A DNA stretch of 64,000 nucleotides from an uncultured Candidatus Nitrosopumilus sp. (GCA_905479565.1 CAJQMY010000018.1:26264-90263), one strand, 5' to 3'; numbered from the stretch's first letter, positions 18,247 to 28,079 are shown. The notes: generated by a model from the sequence alone, not told the origin. Translations and numbers: made by a program.

Positions 18247-19467
18247 TTGGAACTTGATTTTATTACTCAGAATTCGATAATCTATGTCTTGATGGCTTGG
18301 GTGATAATTATTGTAATTGCAAAAGCTCTAAAATTAGAAAAATATGGTTTTGAACTAAAAGCGTACAGTCTAGTATACAAGAATAAAAGCGTAAACGAGA
18401 TATTAATCAAAATTTTAGGAAAAACAAAAAGAAGCATTAAGATTTTTGCAGATCTCAGTGTGATAGCAGGATTCATAATGATGGGATTTGCATTTTACTT
18501 TTTGTTAAACAATGTATCAAACTATTTTGTTGCACAATCAAATTTTTCAGAATTAACAGTACTTATCCCAGGAGTTACATTAACTTCAGCACCAGCTATT
18601 GCATACTTCTTACTTTCAATTCCAATTGTATTAGTAATGCATGAAGGGGCACACGGTATAGTAGCTGCATTAGAAAAAATTAAAATTAAGACCGGAGGAT
18701 TTGCCATATTCATTGCACTATTTGCAGGATTTGTAGAACCAGATGAGGAAGAATTTGAAAAAGCTAAAAAGATTTCAAAATTAAGAGTAATTGGCGCAGG
18801 TGCTACATCGAATGTATTATTTGCAATTATTTTAGGTGCAATTATGTTAACAAATCCACTATTTGGAATGGTTATAGAAAGCATTCCACTATTTGGAGAT
18901 CCTATTTTAGGTACGTTCTATGAATTATCACAGGGAGTTTTAATAATTTCAATAATTCCAAATTCAGGTGCAGAACAAGCAGGATTACTTCCAAATGATA
19001 TCATTACTTCAATTAATGATATACCGACCCATGGTCCAGCTGATTTTCCTGTCTTAAATCCAGGAGAAATAGCTGATGTTTCCGTAATTAGAGATGGTCA
19101 AATATTAGAATTTGAATTAGAGGTAATGCCAGATCCAGCTGATCCGGAAAGAGGATTGATAGGAATTATGAGAGATACTTCAATCCCATACAAACCTGTA
19201 ATGAATTTCATTGATTGGACAAATGTTGACTTCAACATTTCAATGTTCTTAGTATGGCTTTGGATGATTTCATTTTTCATCGGAATTATCAACATGCTGC
19301 CTCTACCAATTTTAGATGGAGGAAAATTCATTCATACAATTATTGATAAAAGATTTTCAGATAAATTAGTCAACATAGTAATGTGGGGAATATACGCATT
19401 CACCTTTGTCTTATTTGGCCTCAACATTGCCTTATCATATTTGAAATCTGGATGGTTTACAATCTAA
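18247..19467 (+). CDS. Site-2 protease (M50) with PDZ domain
   Basis: An intramembrane zinc metalloprotease. It has HEGAH (HExxH) within VMHEGAHGIVAAL, a central PDZ domain (VLIISIIPNSGAEQAGLLPNDII) and the second metal motif NMLPLPILDGGKF. There are four or more membrane helices. Such enzymes release membrane-anchored regulators. The frame opens at TTG 18166, but that would overlap cutA by 38 nt on the opposite strand. TTG 18247 keeps the whole first helix, and ATG 18292 would cut it. The start choice is therefore uncertain; the identity is not. Confidence 0.88.
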   Translation: MELDFITQNSIIYVLMAWVIIIVIAKALKLEKYGFELKAYSLVYKNKSVNEILIKILGKTKRSIKIFADLSVIAGFIMMGFAFYFLLNNVSNYFVAQSNFSELTVLIPGVTLTSAPAIAYFLLSIPIVLVMHEGAHGIVAALEKIKIKTGGFAIFIALFAGFVEPDEEEFEKAKKISKLRVIGAGATSNVLFAIILGAIMLTNPLFGMVIESIPLFGDPILGTFYELSQGVLIISIIPNSGAEQAGLLPNDIITSINDIPTHGPADFPVLNPGEIADVSVIRDGQILEFELEVMPDPADPERGLIGIMRDTSIPYKPVMNFIDWTNVDFNISMFLVWLWMISFFIGIINMLPLPILDGGKFIHTIIDKRFSDKLVNIVMWGIYAFTFVLFGLNIALSYLKSGWFTI

Positions 19468-19510
19468 AAACACCTAAAGAATCATTAATGAAAAAAACTT
19501 AGTTGATTTC

Positions 19511-20425
19511 ATGAATTGTGACAGATGTGAAAATTCTGCAGCATATACAAGAAAATATTCTGGAGAAAAACTTTGCTCACAATGTTTCTCAAAGTCTATT
19601 GTAAGAAAAACTGCAAAAACCATTTCAAAATACAATATGATCAAACATAACGATTTAGTAGCCGTTGCAGTATCTGGAGGAAAAGATTCTCTAGCACTAT
19701 TAAAAATTATCAATGAAATGGCATTAACTCATAGTTTCAAAATAAAAGCAATTACCATTGATGAAGGAATTCCAGGGTATAGAAATGAAGCATTGGAGAT
19801 TGTTGAAAAATTTTGTGCAGAATTAAATGTAGAACACAAGGTTTACGCATACAAAGATCTTTTTGAATTAACACTAGATGAAGCCCTTGATTTACGAGAA
19901 AGTGAGAAAACATCATCATGTTCAATCTGTGGAACGCTAAGAAGAAGAGCAATAGATTATGCAGCAAAAGACATTGGTGCAGATGTAATTGCAACAGGTC
20001 ACAATCTTGATGACACATTACAAACATTTGTCATAAACATGTTATCAGGAGATACAACCAAGATCGGATGGATGGATCCTGATACGTCTACAAATAATTT
20101 AAGAAAAATAAAACCATTTTGTGAGATTTATGAATCTGAAATAGTTTTTTATGCATTTACAAATGATATACCGTTTCAATCTGAACCATGTCCGCACATG
20201 AATGAAGGAATACGAACAGAAATTCGTGGATTTTTAAATTCATTAGAAAATCAGCATAGTGGAATTAAAAATAATTTTTATCAATCAATTCTCAAAATTT
20301 CAACAGCAGTAAAAAATTCTAGTTTTAAAAAAAAAATAAAATGTAAAAAATGTGGAAACGATTGTACAGGAAATGTATGCTCAGTATGTAATGTAGTTTT
20401 AAAACTAAAAGAAAATCAAACCTAA
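19511..20425 (+). CDS. tRNA 2-thiolation enzyme, TtuA/Ncs6 family
   Basis: The 304-residue protein has an N-terminal zinc finger (MNCDRCENSAAY, LCSQC), the PP-loop AVSGGKDSLALL near 53-64, a CSICGTLRR cysteine motif, ATGHNLDDTLQTF and a C-terminal zinc finger (KCKKCGNDC, CSVC). This is the layout of enzymes that adenylate and thiolate tRNA uridines. It is either TtuA (m5s2U54) or Ncs6/CtuA (s2U34). The conserved cysteines suggest an Fe-S cluster. The SRP RNA gene follows. Confidence 0.88.
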   Translation: MNCDRCENSAAYTRKYSGEKLCSQCFSKSIVRKTAKTISKYNMIKHNDLVAVAVSGGKDSLALLKIINEMALTHSFKIKAITIDEGIPGYRNEALEIVEKFCAELNVEHKVYAYKDLFELTLDEALDLRESEKTSSCSICGTLRRRAIDYAAKDIGADVIATGHNLDDTLQTFVINMLSGDTTKIGWMDPDTSTNNLRKIKPFCEIYESEIVFYAFTNDIPFQSEPCPHMNEGIRTEIRGFLNSLENQHSGIKNNFYQSILKISTAVKNSSFKKKIKCKKCGNDCTGNVCSVCNVVLKLKENQT

Positions 20426-20430
20426 TGCAA

Positions 20431-20438
20431 ATATAACA
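20431..20438 (+). promoter_or_regulatory. TATA-like box of the SRP RNA gene
   Basis: The sequence atataaca is centred 23 nt before the inferred 5' end of the SRP RNA at 20457. Confidence 0.5.
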
Positions 20439-20456
20439 TACTTTCTTAGGAAAATT

Positions 20457-20772
20457 GGTAGTAGGTAGGATCAGGGTGCCAGCCGTGCCCTATTCTGAAA
20501 CCGGCTATATGCAGAGATCAGCAACTGTTGGGTAAATCTCTAGATGGGTAATTCCCGCTTGGTGTGCGGAAATGAAATCACGCCGAGGCGGGTGGTTGTA
20601 GGACTAGAAATATCCGAAGGGATAACTTCTAAGACCGAGCCATCGAAAGGGATGAGGTCCGGGAGGGAGCAATCCTAAGGTGGAGCATCCACGCTTCCTC
20701 GTCAACGTGGCGGATCTTGTACACCTTGAAATGGGGCTATTCATCTAGACTGGAGCCAACAGATCTACTACC
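20457..20772 (+). ncRNA. Signal recognition particle RNA (7S)
   Basis: The region is GC-rich against its surroundings and has no reading frame. The SRP helix-8 core is clear at 20654-20671 (aggtccgggagggagca), the site bound by SRP54, followed by a return strand. The termini pair: ggtagta at 20457-20463 with tactacc at 20766-20772 forms the archaeal closing helix. The resulting length of about 316 nt is normal for archaeal SRP RNA. The ends are inferred from pairing and a TATA-like box, so they could be off by several bases. Confidence 0.92.
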
Positions 20773-20801
20773 TTTATAATTAAAACAAAAATTGCAATTT
20801 C

Positions 20802-21134
20802 ATGGAAGAAATTATCTCATTTGGAACTAAAAGAAGTTATGAAGACTTTAAGAAACAAATTCCAACTTCAGTATTACCATTATTTGATTCAATTAGGAAA
20901 TTTTGCTTTTCTTTAAGTAGTAAAGTGATTGAAGATATACGAATGCATAGAGTGGTTTTTTGTAAATCAATGACATTCAGATGGTTTGCAGATGTTGAAC
21001 CAGAAAGAGAAGGAGTTATTATAAAAATTCAAAAAAGCAGAAAAGATCCAATCCAAATTATTCAAGTAAAAATAAACCAAGAAATTTCAGAAATTACTCA
21101 AACCATTAAGAATGCATTTGAAGAAATTCACTAG
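20802..21134 (+). CDS. DUF5655-like small protein
   Basis: A 110-residue soluble protein. The segment FRWFADVEPEREGVIIKIQKS and the preceding VIEDIRMHRVVFCKSMTF resemble DUF5655-type domains that lie next to restriction or nucleic-acid-binding proteins in other genomes. The match is from memory of the pattern only. It follows the SRP RNA gene and converges with the acylphosphatase gene with a 4-nt overlap. Function unknown. Confidence 0.6.
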   Translation: MEEIISFGTKRSYEDFKKQIPTSVLPLFDSIRKFCFSLSSKVIEDIRMHRVVFCKSMTFRWFADVEPEREGVIIKIQKSRKDPIQIIQVKINQEISEITQTIKNAFEEIH

Positions 21135-21409
21135 TACAACACGTCAAATTTTGAAAATTCTCCAGTAAATTTTTCATTATGTATCTCTACATCCTCAACT
21201 CTTGCATTAGCAGGACCACTATGAGCCCATTTAATTAATAAATCAATTTTTTCCACTTCACCTTCTAAAACAGATTCCACTTTACCATCTTTGAGATTTT
21301 TTATCCAACCAAAAACATCATTTTTCTTTGCCATTACTTTTAATGTTTGTCGGAAAAAAACACCCTGTACCTTTCCAGTTACAAAAAGTCTAACACGTTG
21401 TTTCGACAT
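21131..21409 (-). CDS. acyP: Acylphosphatase
   Basis: The 92-residue protein carries the family signature VTGKVQGVFFRQTLKVMAKK, with the phosphate-binding loop and catalytic arginine at R20. It also has the second signature GWIKNLKDGKVESVLEG with the catalytic Asn. It hydrolyses acyl phosphates such as 1,3-bisphosphoglycerate and is cytosolic. The length is standard. It lies 49 nt downstream of the L2 gene on the same strand. Confidence 0.95.
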   Translation of the reverse strand: MSKQRVRLFVTGKVQGVFFRQTLKVMAKKNDVFGWIKNLKDGKVESVLEGEVEKIDLLIKWAHSGPANARVEDVEIHNEKFTGEFSKFDVLY

Positions 21410-21458
21410 TAAGATAATAATTTACTGAGCTATTAATCAATTTTAGGTTAAAGAAAAA

Positions 21459-22193
21459 TTACTTTCTTTCTTTGATTCTAGCTCTACCAGTCTTTCTTGC
21501 AGCAATACTACCTACTTTCGCACCAGGAGGAGCATCTCTTGAAACTGTAGAACTTTGTCCAACGTGTTGATGTCTACCACCACCGTGTGGGTGTACATAT
21601 GCTGCTTGAGCAACACCTCTTACAATTGGATATTTCTTTCCTTTAGCTTTAAAACTACGCCACTTGTTACCTGCACTCATAAAATGTCTTTCAGTTGCTC
21701 CACCACCAGCTAAAGTACCAATCATGGCTCTGTTTTTAGGATTAAGAGTAGCAAATTTTCCAGATGGAAGTTTGACTGTTACACCATCATCACCATGTGA
21801 AAAGATAGTTGCATCGGTACCTGCAGATTTTACAATAGCACCGCCATCACCAAAATGTTTTTCAATATTACATACGATTGTGCCATCAGGGATATTTTGA
21901 ACACTGATAACATTTCCTTTTTTAATTTCTGATTTTAATCCAAATTGTAAAGTTCCACCTACTGTAGTTCCAAGAACTGCGGGTACAAACGATACAGAGC
22001 CATCTTCAAATCTGATTTTAGATAATGGAGCTTCTCTTCCACGTTCATGAACTAGATCAATAATTTCGCCTGTATGTTGTTCAGATAGTGGAAAACGTGG
22101 ATAATTTGCTTTTGTGCCTACTTTACCAGTAGATGTTGATCTAAATTGATTACCTCCACGGCCTCGTCTTCTTACTAATGGTCTCTTACCCAA
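21459..22193 (-). CDS. rpl2: Ribosomal protein L2 (uL2)
   Basis: This 244-residue protein is recognisable throughout: MGKRPLVRRRGRGGNQFRS at the N-terminus, PRFPLSEQHTGEI, GTLAGGGATERHFMSAGNKWR and the peptidyl-transferase-region histidines in YVHPHGGGRHQHVG. It ends in the basic RKTGRARIKERK. The start is TTG at 22193, supported by an AT-rich box (cttaaaat, minus strand 22219-22226) 29 nt upstream. No other ribosomal protein gene is adjacent, so it is outside the usual S10 cluster context here. Confidence 0.95.
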   Translation of the reverse strand: MGKRPLVRRRGRGGNQFRSTSTGKVGTKANYPRFPLSEQHTGEIIDLVHERGREAPLSKIRFEDGSVSFVPAVLGTTVGGTLQFGLKSEIKKGNVISVQNIPDGTIVCNIEKHFGDGGAIVKSAGTDATIFSHGDDGVTVKLPSGKFATLNPKNRAMIGTLAGGGATERHFMSAGNKWRSFKAKGKKYPIVRGVAQAAYVHPHGGGRHQHVGQSSTVSRDAPPGAKVGSIAARKTGRARIKERK

Positions 22194-22280
22194 GTTGATC
22201 GTTTCCGACGCAAAGAGAATTTTAAGCTTGTGGTGTGACTTGCTAGTTCTACCTATTAGTTTTTGAAATTACCACAAAGG

Positions 22281-22288
22281 TATAAAAA
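22281..22288 (+). promoter_or_regulatory. TATA box of the CDC48 gene
   Basis: The sequence tataaaaa is centred 26 nt upstream of ATG 22310. It supports that ATG over the upstream in-frame TTG at 22295. Confidence 0.6.
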
Positions 22289-22309
22289 TTAGAATTGAAG
22301 TCATTGAGT

Positions 22310-24496
22310 ATGAGTCAAAATGCTCTTTCTCTTAAAGTACTTGAAGCATATACACGAGATGTAGGAAGAGGAGTAGCAAGAATTGATTATGATTCAATGG
22401 ATACCTTAAATGCCTCAACAGGAGACGTTATTGAAATTAAAGGTAAAAGAAGAACAGTAGCAAAATGTCTTCCACTTTATCCTTCAGATGAGGGTAAAGG
22501 AATTATCAGAATTGATGGACTCGGGCGAAATAATTCAGGAATAGCAATTGGAGATACAATATCAGTTAGAAAAATAAAAGCAGTTGCAGCAGAAAAAGTA
22601 GTAGTTGCACCACTTGAAGCAATTCCTCCAATCGATGAAAGATATCTTGCAGATGCTTTAGAGAGCGTCCCTTTGATTAAAGGTGATAATGTGATGGTAC
22701 CATACTTTGGTGGACGTTTAACTTTTCAAGTTATTGGAGTTAATCCAGCAGCTGATGCTGTTTTAGTAACTCAAAAAACGGTTTTCCATATTGCAGAAAA
22801 AGGAGAAACATTACGTGGAGTTCCTCAAGTAACCTATGAAGATATTGGTGGAATTTCAAATGAAATTAAAAAAGTTAGAGAAATGATTGAGCTTCCATTA
22901 AGACATCCTGAAATATTTGAAAAGTTAGGAATTGAAGCTCCAAAAGGAGTGTTATTGTATGGTCCACCAGGAACTGGTAAAACACTACTTGCAAAAGCAG
23001 TAGCAAATGAAAGTCAAGCTCATTTTATCAGTATTTCAGGTCCAGAAATTATGAGTAAGTTTTATGGTGAAAGTGAAGCAAGGTTAAGAGAAATTTTCAA
23101 AGAAGCAAGAGAAAAAGCTCCGTCAATAATTTTTGTTGATGAGATTGATTCTATTGCTCCAAAAAGAGAAGAAGTCACAGGAGAGGTTGAAAGAAGAGTT
23201 GTTTCTCAAATGTTATCATTAATGGATGGTCTAGAATCTAGAGGAAAAGTTATTGTCATATCGGCAACAAACAGACCAAATGCAATTGATCCTGCATTAA
23301 GAAGACCAGGAAGATTTGATAGAGAAATTGAGATTAAAGTTCCAGATAAAAAAGGAAGAGGAGACATTCTTGCAATTCACAGTAGAAACATGCCATTATC
23401 AGATGATGTAGACATGAAAAAAATATCAGCAGTTAGCCATGGATATGTTGGTGCAGATTTAGAATACCTCTGTAAAGAAGCAGCAATGAAATGTTTGAGA
23501 AGGTTATTACCAGTTTTGAATTTAGAAGAAGAAAAACTTCCACCAGAAACTTTGGATAAACTAATTGTAAATCATGAAGATTTCCAAAAAGCATTGATTG
23601 AGGTAACACCATCAGGAATGCGAGAAGTTTTCATCGAAAATCCAGATGTAAAATGGGAAGACGTTGGCGGCTTAGATGAAGTCAAACAAGAGTTACAAGA
23701 AGCTGTAGAATGGCCAATGAAATATCCTGGTCTTTATGATAAACTAGGGCATAGTATGCCAAGAGGAATATTACTTCACGGTCCAAGTGGTACTGGTAAA
23801 ACTCTACTTGCAAAAGCAGTGGCTACTCAGAGTGAAGCAAACTTTGTTTCAGTTAGAGGCCCCGAACTCTTATCAAAATGGGTAGGAGAATCAGAACGAG
23901 GAATTAGAGAAATTTTCAAACGTGCACGTCAATCTGCACCATGTGTCGTATTCTTTGATGAGATTGATTCTATTGCTCCAATAAGAGGTGCCGGTGGAGA
24001 AACTGCAGTTACTGAAAGAGTAGTAAGTCAATTACTAACAGAATTAGATGGAATGGAAAATATGCACGGCGTTATAGTATTAGCAGCAACAAATAGAGCA
24101 GACATGATTGATCCTGCATTATTAAGACCAGGAAGATTTGATAAAATTATTCAAATCCCACTTCCAGATAAAGAAAGTAGAAAGAGTATATTAAAAATTA
24201 ATGCTGAAAAGATTCCAACCATTACTGATGAGAACGATCCGAATCATATTAATTTCGATAAACTATCAGAACTAACTGATGGACTTAGTGGCGCAGACAC
24301 ATCATCTATTGCAAATACTGCAGTATCTCTAGTTATTCATGAATTCTTAGATAAAAATCCAGATGTAAAAGATATCGAAAAGAAAGATGTCGATGCCAAG
24401 GTTTCCATGAAACACTTTGAAGAAGCAGTAAAGAAAGTAAGAGAACAAAAAGACCTCAAGATAGGTGAAAAATTAGTGGCTTCCTATTACAGGTAG
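22310..24496 (+). CDS. cdc48: CDC48/VCP-type AAA+ ATPase
   Basis: The protein has 728 residues from the chosen ATG. An N-terminal double-psi barrel domain ([19 protein letters not shown]) is followed by two AAA+ modules. D1 has Walker A GPPGTGKT near 218 and Walker [15 protein letters not shown]2 has GPSGTGKT near 490 and [12 protein letters not shown], with arginine fingers after each. It unfolds proteins, probably for the archaeal proteasome. The serine in the D2 Walker A replaces a more common proline. It ends in SYYR, without a clear HbYX motif. Confidence 0.95.
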   Translation: MSQNALSLKVLEAYTRDVGRGVARIDYDSMDTLNASTGDVIEIKGKRRTVAKCLPLYPSDEGKGIIRIDGLGRNNSGIAIGDTISVRKIKAVAAEKVVVAPLEAIPPIDERYLADALESVPLIKGDNVMVPYFGGRLTFQVIGVNPAADAVLVTQKTVFHIAEKGETLRGVPQVTYEDIGGISNEIKKVREMIELPLRHPEIFEKLGIEAPKGVLLYGPPGTGKTLLAKAVANESQAHFISISGPEIMSKFYGESEARLREIFKEAREKAPSIIFVDEIDSIAPKREEVTGEVERRVVSQMLSLMDGLESRGKVIVISATNRPNAIDPALRRPGRFDREIEIKVPDKKGRGDILAIHSRNMPLSDDVDMKKISAVSHGYVGADLEYLCKEAAMKCLRRLLPVLNLEEEKLPPETLDKLIVNHEDFQKALIEVTPSGMREVFIENPDVKWEDVGGLDEVKQELQEAVEWPMKYPGLYDKLGHSMPRGILLHGPSGTGKTLLAKAVATQSEANFVSVRGPELLSKWVGESERGIREIFKRARQSAPCVVFFDEIDSIAPIRGAGGETAVTERVVSQLLTELDGMENMHGVIVLAATNRADMIDPALLRPGRFDKIIQIPLPDKESRKSILKINAEKIPTITDENDPNHINFDKLSELTDGLSGADTSSIANTAVSLVIHEFLDKNPDVKDIEKKDVDAKVSMKHFEEAVKKVREQKDLKIGEKLVASYYR

Positions 24497-24528
24497 TTTT
24501 AATAAAATAACAAATCTAATTCTCGTAA

Positions 24529-25848
24529 ATGTCAGAATATACTGGATATAAAGGAAGATCCTTAGAATTTCTCAAAACAAACAAAATTTTAATTGGAGAT
24601 TCTGTAAAAATTCTGGCAGATATCATCTATTCGGGAATTATAATGCCTAGGTACGAACATAGTGACAATAAACATATTGTTTTGAAATTAAAGAATGGGT
24701 ACAATATTGGTTTAGAAATATCTAAAATTGAAAAGATTGAGAAAAACGAGATCCCAAAAAAAATTGTTGAAAAGATTGAGAAAAACGAGATCCCAAAAAA
24801 AATTGTTGAAAAGATTGAGAAAAACGAAAAATTACCAAACATTCTATTATTGTCAACTGGAGGCACAATTGCAAGCAAAATTGACTATAGAACTGGAGCA
24901 GTTACACCGATATTAACTGCTGAAGAACTAAATTCTTCAGTTCCTGAACTTGCAAAAATTGCAAATATAGACACTAAGGCATTATTTGCAGAATATTCTG
25001 AAAATATTATGCCTAACCATTGGTTAAAAATTGCTGAAACAGTAAATGAACATCTAAATTCAGATTACGCTGGAATAATAATTGCGCATGGGACAGATAC
25101 TATACATTACACATCATCCTACCTTTCTTTTTCATTAGAAGGATTCCCAATTCCAATCGCATTAGTTGGTTCACAAAGATCATCAGATCGTGCATCTTCA
25201 GATGCTGCACTCAATCTTATTGGAGCCATAAAATTCCTCACAGAATGTAAAACAAACGGAATCTACATAGCAATGCATAAAGATGAAAATGATGAAACAA
25301 TTGCTTGTCATATTGGAACAAGAGTAAGAAAAAATCATACAAGTAAAAGAGGGGCATTCCAAACAGTAGGAAATGATCCTGCATTCTTAATTGTTAATAA
25401 TGAAATTCATAAAAATATGAAAGACGATTTTTTTACAATGAATGAATACAATCCTAAAATAAAAATAAATGAAAAAGTTGCTCTAGTAAAATATTATCCT
25501 GGATATGATCCAATTATGTTAAAAAATATCATAAATGAAGAATACAAAGCAATAATTTTTGAAGGTACTGGGTTAGGTCACATAGGAAAAAACATGTATC
25601 CAATGGTAAAAATGGCAAATGAAAAAGGCATCTTTATGGGAATGACTTCACAATGTATAGATGGAAGAGTAAGAATGACAGTTTATGAAAGTGGCAGAGA
25701 TCTTCTTAATTTAGGAATAATTCCTCTAGAAAATATGATACCTGAAATTGCCTTGATAAAGGCAATGTGGGCTTCAGGAAACACTGAAAATCGTGAAGAA
25801 ATTAAAGAAATCATGCTAAAAAGAATTGCATCAGAATTTTCAACATAA
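24529..25848 (+). CDS. gatD: Glutamyl-tRNA(Gln) amidotransferase subunit D
   Basis: The 439-residue protein has a small N-terminal beta-barrel (GDSVKILADIIYSG...) and an L-asparaginase domain with the nucleophile motif STGGTIAS near 111 and HGTDTIHYTSS near 187. GatD releases ammonia from glutamine or asparagine for GatE. Between the two domains, residues 68-100 consist of a 13-residue unit (EKIEKNEIPKKIV) repeated about 2.5 times, encoded by a 39-bp tandem repeat. This lengthens the linker. gatE follows 12 nt downstream. Confidence 0.95.
   Translation: MSEYTGYKGRSLEFLKTNKILIGDSVKILADIIYSGIIMPRYEHSDNKHIVLKLKNGYNIGLEISKIEKIEKNEIPKKIVEKIEKNEIPKKIVEKIEKNEKLPNILLLSTGGTIASKIDYRTGAVTPILTAEELNSSVPELAKIANIDTKALFAEYSENIMPNHWLKIAETVNEHLNSDYAGIIIAHGTDTIHYTSSYLSFSLEGFPIPIALVGSQRSSDRASSDAALNLIGAIKFLTECKTNGIYIAMHKDENDETIACHIGTRVRKNHTSKRGAFQTVGNDPAFLIVNNEIHKNMKDDFFTMNEYNPKIKINEKVALVKYYPGYDPIMLKNIINEEYKAIIFEGTGLGHIGKNMYPMVKMANEKGIFMGMTSQCIDGRVRMTVYESGRDLLNLGIIPLENMIPEIALIKAMWASGNTENREEIKEIMLKRIASEFST
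24731..24827 (+). repeat. 39-bp in-frame tandem repeat in gatD
   Basis: Three copies begin at 24731, 24770 and 24809, each opening with aaaagattgagaaaaacga. The first two are full 39-bp units that look identical, and the third is cut after about 19 bp before the sequence diverges. The unit is a multiple of 3, so copy-number change keeps the frame. Identical copies suggest recent expansion. Confidence 0.95.
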
Positions 25849-25860
25849 CTAGGTGTCAAT

Positions 25861-27759
25861 ATGGAAGAATTTTCAATAAAAAACATAGGCGTTAAAGTTG
25901 GATTAGAAATTCATCAACAGTTAGCAACAAACAAAAAATTATTTTGCAGTTGCAATCCAATAGAAACTGATGAGTATTCGATTAAATTTCAAAGAAAATT
26001 ACGTGCATCTAAAAGTGAATTAGGTGAATATGATCCTGCAGTGTTATTTGAAAGTACAAAATCAAAAACAATAATGTACTATGCAAATGATGAGAGTAGT
26101 TGTTTAGTTGAACAAGATGAAGAACCACCACATGAATTAGATGAAGATGCAAAAAAAATATCATTGATTATTTCTTCAGCTTTAAAATCAAATATTTTTA
26201 GTGAAATTTATCCGATGAGAAAAACAGTAATTGATGGCTCCAATACGACTGGATTTCAACGTACAATGCTAATTTCTCAAGGAGGGTTTTTTGATACAGG
26301 AGGAATAAAGATAGGAGTTCAGTCAATTTGTTTAGAAGAGGATGCTGCCAAAAATTTGGGAGATGAGGGTTCTGTAAGAAAATTTGGTTTAGAACGTTTA
26401 GGAGTTCCTTTAGTTGAAATTGCAACAGAGCCTTTTGAAGTTGAATTAACAGAGATTAAAAAAATTGCATTGTCATTAGGAAGAATTTTGAGAAGTACAA
26501 AAAAAGTAAAAAGAGGATTAGGTTCAATAAGACAAGATGTCAACATATCAATAAAAGATGGTGGTGGAGTTGTAATTGAGGTAAAAGGTGTACAACAATT
26601 AGATCAATTAGAAAAAGTTGTAGAATATGAAGCAAAAAGACAACATGGTTTATTAAAAATTTCAAAAAAAATTCAAGAAAAAAATTGGATCTATGATAAC
26701 AGAGATATCACAGAATTATTTTCAGAATGTAAATCAAAAATTATTCAATCTGCTATAAAGAAAAATCAGAAAATTATGGCAATTACATTTAGAAATATGG
26801 CTGGAATTTTTGGATTTTCACCATATGAAGGCATAAGATTAGGTAAAGAAGTAGCAGAACTAGTCAGATTTTTTGGAATTGGTGGAGTTTTTCATTCAGA
26901 TGAATTACCCAACTACGGAGTAGAAAAAACAGATTTAGAAAAATTAAAGAAATTTTCTAAAATCAGTGAAAATGATGCTTTTTTAATTTTAGCATCTCCT
27001 GAGAAAAAAATTCTTACCATAATTGATCAAATTATTTTGAGAATTGAGTATATCAAAAATCATGGAATACCAATAGATACAAGATTAGCCACTCAATCAG
27101 GTGAAACGAAATTCCTCAGACCAAGACCAGGGAATGCAAGAATGTATCCAGAAACGGATATACCCCCAATAATTATTACAAACGAAGAATTATCGGAAGC
27201 CCAAAATAATATTCCAAAGTCTTGGGATGATTCCATCAAAGAATTAGAAACAAAATACAAACTTAATCTACAATTAGCTGAACAAATTTTTGATTCACGT
27301 TATATTGGATTATTTGAAAAAATTATTGAAAAAATTAAAATTAATCCTACATTTGTTGCATCAATTCTTTGTTCAACAATTACAAATTTAGAAAGAAATG
27401 GATTAAATTCAAATTTATTAAAAAATGATGAAATTTTCAAATTGTTTAGTTTATTAGAAGACGGTAAAATTTCTAAAGAATCAATTGAAATTATATTTGA
27501 AAGCATAATGTCTGGAAAATCAAAAAATACAGAAGAAGCAATGAAAAATGCATCGATTGAATCAGTTAATGAAGAAGAAATAGAGAAGATCATTGTAGGT
27601 ATAGTAGATAAAAATGAAATAATAATTAAAAATCAAAAAGAAAGAGCAATTGGACCTTTGATGGGCATAGTCATGAAGGAATTAAGAGGAAAAGCTTCTG
27701 GTGAAATAATTAACAGACTACTTTTAGAAAATATCAAGAATAAATTAGAAAAAATTTAG
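25861..27759 (+). CDS. gatE: Glutamyl-tRNA(Gln) amidotransferase subunit E
   Basis: A 632-residue GatB/GatE-family kinase-amidase that phosphorylates Glu-tRNA(Gln) and amidates it with ammonia from GatD. Signature stretches are KVGLEIHQQLATNKKLFCSC near the start, MRKTVIDGSNTTGFQRT, LGSIRQDVNISIKDG and a C-terminal tRNA-binding tail domain ending LMGIVMKELRGKASGEI. The AspRS-like GAD insertion region specific to GatE lies around residues 290-400. It is cotranscribed with gatD. Confidence 0.95.
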   Translation: MEEFSIKNIGVKVGLEIHQQLATNKKLFCSCNPIETDEYSIKFQRKLRASKSELGEYDPAVLFESTKSKTIMYYANDESSCLVEQDEEPPHELDEDAKKISLIISSALKSNIFSEIYPMRKTVIDGSNTTGFQRTMLISQGGFFDTGGIKIGVQSICLEEDAAKNLGDEGSVRKFGLERLGVPLVEIATEPFEVELTEIKKIALSLGRILRSTKKVKRGLGSIRQDVNISIKDGGGVVIEVKGVQQLDQLEKVVEYEAKRQHGLLKISKKIQEKNWIYDNRDITELFSECKSKIIQSAIKKNQKIMAITFRNMAGIFGFSPYEGIRLGKEVAELVRFFGIGGVFHSDELPNYGVEKTDLEKLKKFSKISENDAFLILASPEKKILTIIDQIILRIEYIKNHGIPIDTRLATQSGETKFLRPRPGNARMYPETDIPPIIITNEELSEAQNNIPKSWDDSIKELETKYKLNLQLAEQIFDSRYIGLFEKIIEKIKINPTFVASILCSTITNLERNGLNSNLLKNDEIFKLFSLLEDGKISKESIEIIFESIMSGKSKNTEEAMKNASIESVNEEEIEKIIVGIVDKNEIIIKNQKERAIGPLMGIVMKELRGKASGEIINRLLLENIKNKLEKI

Positions 27760-27767
27760 TTATCAAA

Positions 27768-27852
27768 TGCGGGAAGTGGGATTTGAACCCACGAACTCCT
27801 AGAAGATAAGGATCTGAACCTTACACCGTTGACCAGGCTGGGTGACTCCCGC
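27768..27852 (-). tRNA. tRNA-Leu(CAG)
   Basis: An 85-nt cloverleaf on the minus strand. The acceptor GCGGGAG pairs with TTCCCGC followed by discriminator A. The anticodon stem is TAAGG/CCTTA with loop TTCAGAT (anticodon CAG). It has a long class II variable arm and the T loop GGTTCAAATCC. No intron and no encoded CCA. Confidence 0.95.
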
Positions 27853-27914
27853 ATTAGAAAAATTTGAGATCTAGAATAAGTTTCTTTATTATACTAAAAT
27901 AATTAAGAAATAAA

Positions 27915-28079
27915 ATGGAATTTAGTGAAGTATATTGTTTCAATTGTAAGAAAATTTTGGGGCGTTATAATACTAAATTCTATAGTGAAGATAGAATTAA
28001 TGAATTAGTGAATACAACATATTCTACACATATTAGAAATGGTCATCAAGTTAACATTAGAAAATTTGAAAAGAATTAA
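27915..28079 (+). CDS. Zinc-ribbon-like microprotein, 54 aa
   Basis: A short ORF from ATG 27915: MEFSEVYCFNCKKILGRYN, then a charged helical part and THIRNGHQVNIRKFEKN. One CxxC pair (C8, C11) and two histidines (H39, H44) could bind one zinc. It overlaps the end of the convergent nucleotidase gene by 4 nt. Function unknown. Composition matches real proteins rather than random frame, but I cannot confirm conservation. Confidence 0.55.
   Translation: MEFSEVYCFNCKKILGRYNTKFYSEDRINELVNTTYSTHIRNGHQVNIRKFEKN

Noticed and set aside
18522..18884. 120-codon minus-strand ORF inside the site-2 protease
   Set aside because: Antisense shadow of a well-supported M50 protease with conserved motifs; low-complexity composition.
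24728..24916. Plus-strand frame rich in KRLRKTRSQKKLL, apparently a basic repeat protein
   Set aside because: It is a shifted reading of the gatD minisatellite and the asparaginase N-terminus, with no family match or promoter; gatD is the real gene.
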